Of a stretch of DNA of 35,010 bases, positions 30,110 through 35,010 are shown one piece after another. The position numbers and the translations under genes were made by a program. The stretch is from assembly GCA_023409835.1 (NCBI GenBank), contig JAEYQV010000137.1, positions 1 through 35,010 on the forward strand, read 5' to 3'. The notes below the pieces were generated by a model that was not told the DNA's origin, searched no databases, and was given only the letters and a program-made list of their open reading frames with translations. Every line of letters starts with the position of its first letter. The first letter of the stretch is position 1. This stretch comes from Bacillota bacterium. Lineage in GTDB: Bacteria; Bacillota; Clostridia; Lachnospirales; Lachnospiraceae.

Positions 30110-31474
30110 TTACTTGAGCAGGGCTTTTACGATGTGGTCAAATTCCATGAAATGAGAGGCCTTAACCAGTATGGTATCGTTCTTCTTCACAATGGAAGGA
30201 AGCGCCTCAATCAGAGCCTCCCGTGTTTCATAATACAGCAGGGTTCCTGTGAAGGCTTCTGCTGCACCCTCATACATTTGCCGGGAAAGCTTACCGACAC
30301 ATACCAATACCTCCAGGCCGGAGGAAGCGGCGTACCTACCTACTTCTCTATGGAGCGCTAACTCCCTTTCACCCAGTTCTCCCATATCTCCCAGGATGGC
30401 TACCCTTCGGGTATCAGCCATATTCAGAAGATCGATGGCAGCCTTCATGGATACCGGATTGGCATTATAGCAATCATCGATGATGGTCAGGTCCTCCTTC
30501 CGAAGGATATTACTTCTGCCCCCGGTGGGTTTTACGGCTTCCACTCCTGCTTTAATCTCATCTCCTGTTAAACCGAGTAATGTACCGACAGCAGTAGCCG
30601 CAAGAGCATTCAACACCATATGTCCTCCGGGCAGTGGTACCCTGGCAGGTATCAGCATATCCTTGCTATGAATATTGCAGGTACTGCCGAATAAGCCATG
30701 GCTGATCACCTGATCCGCATATAGATCATTATCTTTGTTCAGTCCGAAGCGTATGGGCTTACTTCCTTTCATTTCCTTGATGGTTGCAAGCATATCATCA
30801 TCACCGTTGATACAGACCCGGCCATTCTCATCCATAGAATCGAATATTTCAGTCTTTGCTTTCAGGATTCCCTGTCTGGAGCCCAGATTCTCCAGGTGGC
30901 ATTGACCGATATTGGTAATTACCGCAATATCCGGCTTAGCAATTCCGGTAAGACGGTGCATCTCTCCAAAATTACTAATCCCCATCTCAAGTACGGCTAT
31001 CTCATGCTCCTCCCGGATTTTAAGGATGGTTAAGGGTAACCCGACCTCGTTATTATAATTACCTTCGGTTTTTAGTACTTGATACTTCTGCGCCAGGACA
31101 CTGCTGATAAATTCCTTCGTACTGGTCTTTCCTACACTTCCGGTGATGCCGACAACCTTAATATTAAGCTGTCTGCGGTACCAGGCCGCCAGCTCCTTCA
31201 AGGCGGTCAGACTATTCTCTACCAGAATATAGGGCCCTGCGGAGTCAGTTGGAGCCTTCTCACACAGGACGGCAAGAGCGCCCTTCTGAAAGACTTCATT
31301 GATGAAGCTGTGTCCGTCAACACGTTCACCTACAGTTGCGATAAAGAGATAATCCTTCGCCACCTGCCTGGAATCCAGAACTGCACCGGCGATCTCCCGT
31401 CCGTCATATCCGGCGGAATTCATCAGCCGGCCATTACAAGCTTCCGCTATCCGTGGTAATGTCATGTTTTTCAT
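30110..31474 (-). CDS. murF: UDP-MurNAc-tripeptide--D-alanyl-D-alanine ligase
   Basis: A 454-residue cytoplasmic Mur ligase that adds D-Ala-D-Ala to the peptidoglycan precursor. The ATP loop is GITGSVGKTSTKEF, the Mg-binding and carbamoyl-lysine regions are EMGISNFGEMHRLTGIAKPD and NIGQCHLENLGS, and the C-terminal domain has DDCYNANPVSMKAAID and AILGDMGELGE. Length and motif order are normal. It follows ddl, its partner enzyme, by 182 bases on the same strand. I chose the ATG at 31474 with GGGAG ahead of it; a TTG five codons upstream overlaps that site. Confidence 0.93.
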   Translation of the reverse strand: MKNMTLPRIAEACNGRLMNSAGYDGREIAGAVLDSRQVAKDYLFIATVGERVDGHSFINEVFQKGALAVLCEKAPTDSAGPYILVENSLTALKELAAWYRRQLNIKVVGITGSVGKTSTKEFISSVLAQKYQVLKTEGNYNNEVGLPLTILKIREEHEIAVLEMGISNFGEMHRLTGIAKPDIAVITNIGQCHLENLGSRQGILKAKTEIFDSMDENGRVCINGDDDMLATIKEMKGSKPIRFGLNKDNDLYADQVISHGLFGSTCNIHSKDMLIPARVPLPGGHMVLNALAATAVGTLLGLTGDEIKAGVEAVKPTGGRSNILRKEDLTIIDDCYNANPVSMKAAIDLLNMADTRRVAILGDMGELGERELALHREVGRYAASSGLEVLVCVGKLSRQMYEGAAEAFTGTLLYYETREALIEALPSIVKKNDTILVKASHFMEFDHIVKALLK

Positions 31475-31656
31475 TTTACGATCTCCCAATTCACTTGATA
31501 TTTTGCAAATTTACATAGAACTGGCTTTATGTTCCTTCATGGGAACTGTTCCACACATTACGATATGAGAATCCTCGGTAACGCAATCGCCGAATAGTTC
31601 ACGTGGGAGCTGCCTTCGCTTATTTTTATTATTCCTACTGCGCTGTATACGGAAGC

Positions 31657-32685
31657 TTATTCATATTTTTTAATAGAAATCTCAATAATTCTCTCGCAAA
31701 GGGCTCCAAAATCCATACCGACTGCCTTCGCCTCCTGCGGCAGCAGGGAGGTAGGGGTCATACCCGGAAGAGTATTTGCTTCGAGGCAGAAGAGCTCCTT
31801 CTGGTCATTCATAAGGAAATCCATACGGGCATAGGTCTTTAAACGTAGTGCCCGGAATACCTCCTCGGCAATTCTTTGCATCCGGTCGGTTGTCTCCATA
31901 TCCAAATCAGCCGGGCAGGTCTCGATCGAGCTGCCTGCCTGATATTTATTCTTATAATCGTAGAAGCCTTCCAAAGGGGCAATCTCAATGATAGGCAGTG
32001 CTTTACCGTCAATTACACCCACGGAGAATTCCCTTCCCTTGATGTACTGCTCGATAATTACTTCGTTACCGTATAGAAAAGCATTCGACAGAGCGTCACT
32101 CATCTCCTCCTTGGTAGCAACAATGGATACCCCTACACTGGAGCCGCCGTTGCACACCTTTACTACACAGGGATAGCATTCCCATTCGTAAGGCTCATCC
32201 TTCTTAACATGAATTCCTGCCGGTGTCGGTATGTTGTAGTAGGAGAACAGCTCCTTGGAGATTGCCTTATCCATGGCAAGTGCGCTGCTGGTATAGTCCG
32301 TGCCGGTGTATTTGATACCCATCAGATCAAAGGCTGCCTGAACCTTACCGTCTTCCCCATTCTCCCCGTGAAGAGCAATGAATACAATATCCGCTTTACT
32401 GCAGATCTCAATGGAACCGGGGCCGAAGAAGCTTGCGGAGGAATCCCTCCTTAAGGCTTTAATCTGGCTTATATCAGGGTTTGCTGCCTTGATTGAACCG
32501 ATATTTGCCGCCCAGTCCTTATCTATATCAAAGATGTTGGTGGTATCACCTTCATATCCTAAGTACACATCCAATAATACAACCTGATGACCTTTGTTCT
32601 TCAATGCCTTATAAATCATGGTGCCTGTGGACAGGGATACATCTCTCTCGGTGCTGGTACCCCCTGCCAATACAACAATCTTCAT
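31657..32685 (-). CDS. ddl: D-alanine--D-alanine ligase
   Basis: A 342-residue ATP-grasp ligase that joins two D-Ala for peptidoglycan. Visible are VVLAGGTSTERDVSLSTG (first D-Ala site), ALHGENGEDGKVQAAFDL, YTGTDYTSSALAMDKA, VKVCNGGSSVGVSIV, and the C-terminal metal and active-site run CLEANTLPGMTPTSLLPQEA. Tyr and Ser positions that decide D-Ala versus D-lactate use were not checked residue by residue, but the whole looks like housekeeping Ddl. The ATG at 32685 follows GGAGG; the frame before it is leader. A promoter at 32785-32813 and a leader hairpin with GTACATG/CATGTAC arms precede it. murF is next downstream. Confidence 0.92.
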   Translation of the reverse strand: MKIVVLAGGTSTERDVSLSTGTMIYKALKNKGHQVVLLDVYLGYEGDTTNIFDIDKDWAANIGSIKAANPDISQIKALRRDSSASFFGPGSIEICSKADIVFIALHGENGEDGKVQAAFDLMGIKYTGTDYTSSALAMDKAISKELFSYYNIPTPAGIHVKKDEPYEWECYPCVVKVCNGGSSVGVSIVATKEEMSDALSNAFLYGNEVIIEQYIKGREFSVGVIDGKALPIIEIAPLEGFYDYKNKYQAGSSIETCPADLDMETTDRMQRIAEEVFRALRLKTYARMDFLMNDQKELFCLEANTLPGMTPTSLLPQEAKAVGMDFGALCERIIEISIKKYE

Positions 32686-32784
32686 ATTTACCTCCATTCT
32701 AAGTTCCCTACTTAGTACATGGGAAAGACCGGATAAAGTCCTCATGTACCCCTCGTTTCGGTCACTAATCTTACATTCTCCAAC

Positions 32785-32813
32785 AGTATAACGCAATCCT
32801 TGAGAATAGTAAA
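32785..32813 (-). promoter_or_regulatory. Sigma-A type promoter for ddl-murF
   Basis: On the minus strand TTTACT (32808-32813) and TATACT (32785-32790) are separated by 17 bases. The leader to the ddl start is about 93 bases and contains a 7-bp inverted repeat GTACATG/CATGTAC. Confidence 0.55.
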
Positions 32814-32828
32814 GTTTCTGATGAAAGA

Positions 32829-34124
32829 TTAAAATGTGTATATAATCAGTAAGGTATTAGCGAAAATAATGACACCGGTAATCACCCAGCCGGCTACCTT
32901 TGTCAGCTTTTTATTCACCAGGGAGCCCATTAAGCTCTTACGGCTGGTAATCAGAAGCATCGGGATGATAGCAAACGGGAGCAGAAAGCTCAAGGTTACC
33001 TGACTGATAATCAGGGCCTTCATTGGATTGATTCCGGATAGCAAAATCACCATACCCGGAAGCATTGTGATCAGCCGGGTTACATTATCCCGGATATTCA
33101 GTCCCACGAACCCCTGCATGATTGTCTGACCCGCCATTGTTCCCACAGCGGAGGAGGACAGACCGGAGGCTATTAGAGCAATCGCAAAGACCGAGCTGGA
33201 AGCGGAGCCGAGCAGAGGGGAAAGGGATCTCTGGGCCTGTTCAATTGTATCAACCACCATACCGTTTCTGTAAAATACTGCCGCGGATACGACCACCATG
33301 GCTGCATTCACTATGAAAGCGATATTCATGGCAATGGTAATATCCAGCCGTTCCATTCGGATATGCTTCTTCTTCTCGACCTCTGTCAGAGCCTTATTTC
33401 TATGCTGTACCAGCTGGGAATGAAGATAAATGACATGGGGCATAACCGTTGCCCCCAGCATTCCGACCGCAATTAAGACAGCATCGGAATTCGGGAGGGA
33501 GGGCACCAGAGTATGAAGTCCCGCCATGCTCCAATCCGGCTTCGCCAGGAAAAGCTCCAGGGCATAAGAGATACAGATGACGGCTACCATTAGGGAGATG
33601 ATCACCTCAATTACCCTTTGTCCGTATTTGCTTAAGGCAACGATCAGGAAGGTCAGAAAAGCCGTTATCATACCGGCATATACCATGGGAATACGAAACA
33701 GAAGATAGAAGCCCAGGGCTCCGCCCAGAAATTCTGCCAGATCCGTAGCCATGGCTGCTAGCTCCGCAGCCACCAGGAAGCACCAGTTGGTTTTCTTAGA
33801 AAACACCTTACCGCACATCTGGGGAAGGTTATGTCCTGTGGCGATCCCAAGCTTTGCGGACATTGATTGAAGGAAGATCGCCATCAGGTTGCTCCATAGG
33901 ATTACCCATAGCAGGGAGTAATTAAACTGGGAGCCCCCGCTGATATTCGTTGCGAAATTTCCCGGATCTATATAAGCCACGCTTACAATGAAGGCGGGGC
34001 CGAGAAAACGAAGTAAGGTTTTCGATTTCCTGAGCAGTGAAAAGCCGCTTTTAGCTTTGATATCAATAATATCGCTTTGTTCTATTTGTGAATGAATGGT
34101 CTGGACATAACTATCCTCTAGCAA
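32829..34124 (-). CDS. mntH: NRAMP family divalent metal (Mn/Fe) transporter
   Basis: A 431-residue proton-coupled metal importer with about eleven membrane segments. The metal-site motif is IDPGNFATN in the first segment (GPAFIVSVAYIDPGN) and VMPHVIYLHSQL in the sixth; the middle segment GTMAGQTIMQGFVG is also typical. Manganese is the usual substrate in bacteria, iron is possible. The start is taken as TTG 34124, eight bases after AGAGAGG; a TTG nine codons earlier is less well placed. A palindrome at 34161-34180 upstream looks like an operator for a metal-responsive repressor. It is a single-gene unit. Confidence 0.9.
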   Translation of the reverse strand: MLEDSYVQTIHSQIEQSDIIDIKAKSGFSLLRKSKTLLRFLGPAFIVSVAYIDPGNFATNISGGSQFNYSLLWVILWSNLMAIFLQSMSAKLGIATGHNLPQMCGKVFSKKTNWCFLVAAELAAMATDLAEFLGGALGFYLLFRIPMVYAGMITAFLTFLIVALSKYGQRVIEVIISLMVAVICISYALELFLAKPDWSMAGLHTLVPSLPNSDAVLIAVGMLGATVMPHVIYLHSQLVQHRNKALTEVEKKKHIRMERLDITIAMNIAFIVNAAMVVVSAAVFYRNGMVVDTIEQAQRSLSPLLGSASSSVFAIALIASGLSSSAVGTMAGQTIMQGFVGLNIRDNVTRLITMLPGMVILLSGINPMKALIISQVTLSFLLPFAIIPMLLITSRKSLMGSLVNKKLTKVAGWVITGVIIFANTLLIIYTF

Positions 34125-34160
34125 GATAAACACCTCTCTTAAATTTGGCAAAGTCTATGT

Positions 34161-34180
34161 AATTTAGTCCAGACTAAAAT
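34161..34180 (-). promoter_or_regulatory. Palindromic operator-like site before the NRAMP gene
   Basis: TTTAGTC and GACTAAA arms of 7 bp lie two bases apart, 37 bases upstream of the TTG start. Size, AT-rich ends and position fit binding sites of DtxR/MntR-type repressors that control NRAMP genes. The regulator is not in the window. Confidence 0.55.
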
Positions 34181-34454
34181 TGTTTACCTATCCTACAATA
34201 TGTTAAAAAGGCGTAAGAGGTTCCAAAATGAAGAATAAATATAACTTAAATACAAGAATAAAATAAGCAATATAGCCCTGCCGGTCAAAAGCTTATTATA
34301 CGAGAAAGAATTGAAAGAATAAGGGTAAGCTTACGGGCTATCGCACCATACTGATAGCGAGTAAAAAACGGATTAACCAATATGCTTACATAATCAGGAA
34401 AATTTATGGTGCCTTGCACTATGAATGCCTTATGTTCCGAAGGTCAAAACCAAG
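34181..34454. other. Intergenic stretch without recognisable gene
   Basis: AT-rich sequence with no coding frame that resembles a protein. It has a loose inverted pair ATAGCCC (about 34276) / GGGCTAT (about 34335) and a GCTATC/GATAGC hairpin near 34336-34360. I see no promoter or RNA family. Confidence 0.5.
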
Positions 34455-34500
34455 GGGCTGTCGCACTAGCGGTTATTCAACCGCTAGTGCGCAGCTCATT
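34455..34500. terminator. Strong hairpin, terminator-like
   Basis: Perfect 12-bp stem GCACTAGCGGTT (34463-34474) / AACCGCTAGTGC (34479-34490), extended by GCTG/CAGC, followed by TCATTTTA. No intact gene on either strand ends just before it, so it may be left from a lost gene or an unrecognised transcript. Confidence 0.6.
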
Positions 34501-34506
34501 TTATAG

Positions 34507-34818
34507 ATTATTTTATATGAAATTCTATATTCTTATGGATTAATCCTAGTATTATCATTAAAAAGATGCACTTTAATAACTTCTAAAAATGCATCAAACA
34601 GAGCCAAAAGTCAGAGGTACATGAAGAGCGAAGAATTTAGTAACTATGCCAAACTTAGAAATGGTGTAGCAACTGTTCCATCTAATATCAGAAAGAACTA
34701 TCATCTCGAAAAACTTCCCAGAGGAAAACAACGAGGTAAGTTTTTCTTTGGTAGCAAAATCGCAGCTCTAAATTTTAGAATAAGCTCTAATTTGATCCAA
34801 ATCTCTACTGTACTGTAA
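34507..34818 (+). pseudogene. Transposase C-terminal remnant
   Basis: The frame is open from 34507 to 34818 without a sensible start. The part from about 34600 reads RAKSQRYMKSEEFSNYAKLR, followed by NGVATVPSNIRKNYHLEKLP and RGKQRGKFFFGSKIAALNF. The pattern of RNG-xTxPS-xxR, a basic RGK stretch and FG-KIAALNF recalls the C-terminal end of DDE transposases of Clostridia, after the catalytic Glu. The N-terminal three quarters are missing. Family assignment is uncertain because the judgement is from memory of the pattern only. Confidence 0.45.
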
Positions 34819-35010
34819 AATATTAAATTTTCAAGGTTCATATGAAAGGGCAGACATAGAAAAATCTATGTTTTGACCCCGGCATCATGCCATTGCTTTT
34901 CGAAGTCTGGGATTTATTTTTTCCGCAAAAAAGGCGGCGCCAACAATGACTTAGAATGTTTATCACATCAGTTATTAAAAAGAATAGCGTGTGACTATCA
35001 GTCCATAAAG
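34819..35010. other. Right edge, unassigned
   Basis: A CATAGA-AAAA-TCTATG hairpin with a following TTTTGACCCC lies at about 34854-34880 and could be a terminator or part of an element end. From 34846 a plus-strand frame is open to the edge (ending KRIACDYQSIK) but has no ATG start and is not recognised. Confidence 0.35.

Overview
The window looks like a chromosome segment of a low-GC, Gram-positive anaerobe of the Clostridia, most likely a Lachnospiraceae relative. The reasons are strong GGAGG ribosome sites, DUF3877, PrcB-type and YczE-type proteins, a ddl-murF pair, ferredoxin-rich redox enzymes and clostridial-type 4-hydroxybutyrate dehydrogenase. This placement is inferred from protein style; there is no rRNA here.

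Left part (1-8485): a 5'-truncated membrane diguanylate cyclase, a PrcB-domain lipoprotein, a PII nitrogen sensor behind an elaborate leader, a broken zinc-ribbon gene, a DUF3877 protein, a YczE-type membrane protein, an unknown coiled-coil protein, a frameshifted yqeY, a SAM methyltransferase, a CPBP protease and a family 2 glycosyltransferase.

Centre (8612-26701): one co-directional 18-kb island. It holds a PucR regulator, two class III aminotransferases, an amino-acid ABC importer, a cytidylate-kinase-like protein, two iron-type alcohol dehydrogenases, a NitT/TauT-type ABC importer, dihydropyrimidinase, a PreA-type dihydropyrimidine dehydrogenase and a carbamoyl-amide hydrolase. Together these spell the reductive pyrimidine route: uracil or thymine -> dihydropyrimidine -> N-carbamoyl-beta-amino acid -> beta-alanine or 3-aminoisobutyrate -> semialdehyde -> 3-hydroxy acid, with nitrogen salvaged on the way. 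Three things stand out. The NMT1-type binding protein (21222-22421) is circularly permuted. The PreA carries the Fe-S part of PreT at its N terminus but no FAD/NAD(P)H domain, and no PreT is present. A conserved 30-nt hairpin occurs four times in leaders of nitrogen-related genes, each time just after a terminator-like hairpin.

Right part (26713-35010): a strong terminator, a secreted Ig-like (BIG2) repeat protein, a DEAD-box helicase with a 60-bp tandem repeat in its tail, ddl-murF on the minus strand, an NRAMP metal transporter behind a palindromic operator-like site, and a transposase remnant. No tRNA, rRNA, CRISPR array or prophage was seen.
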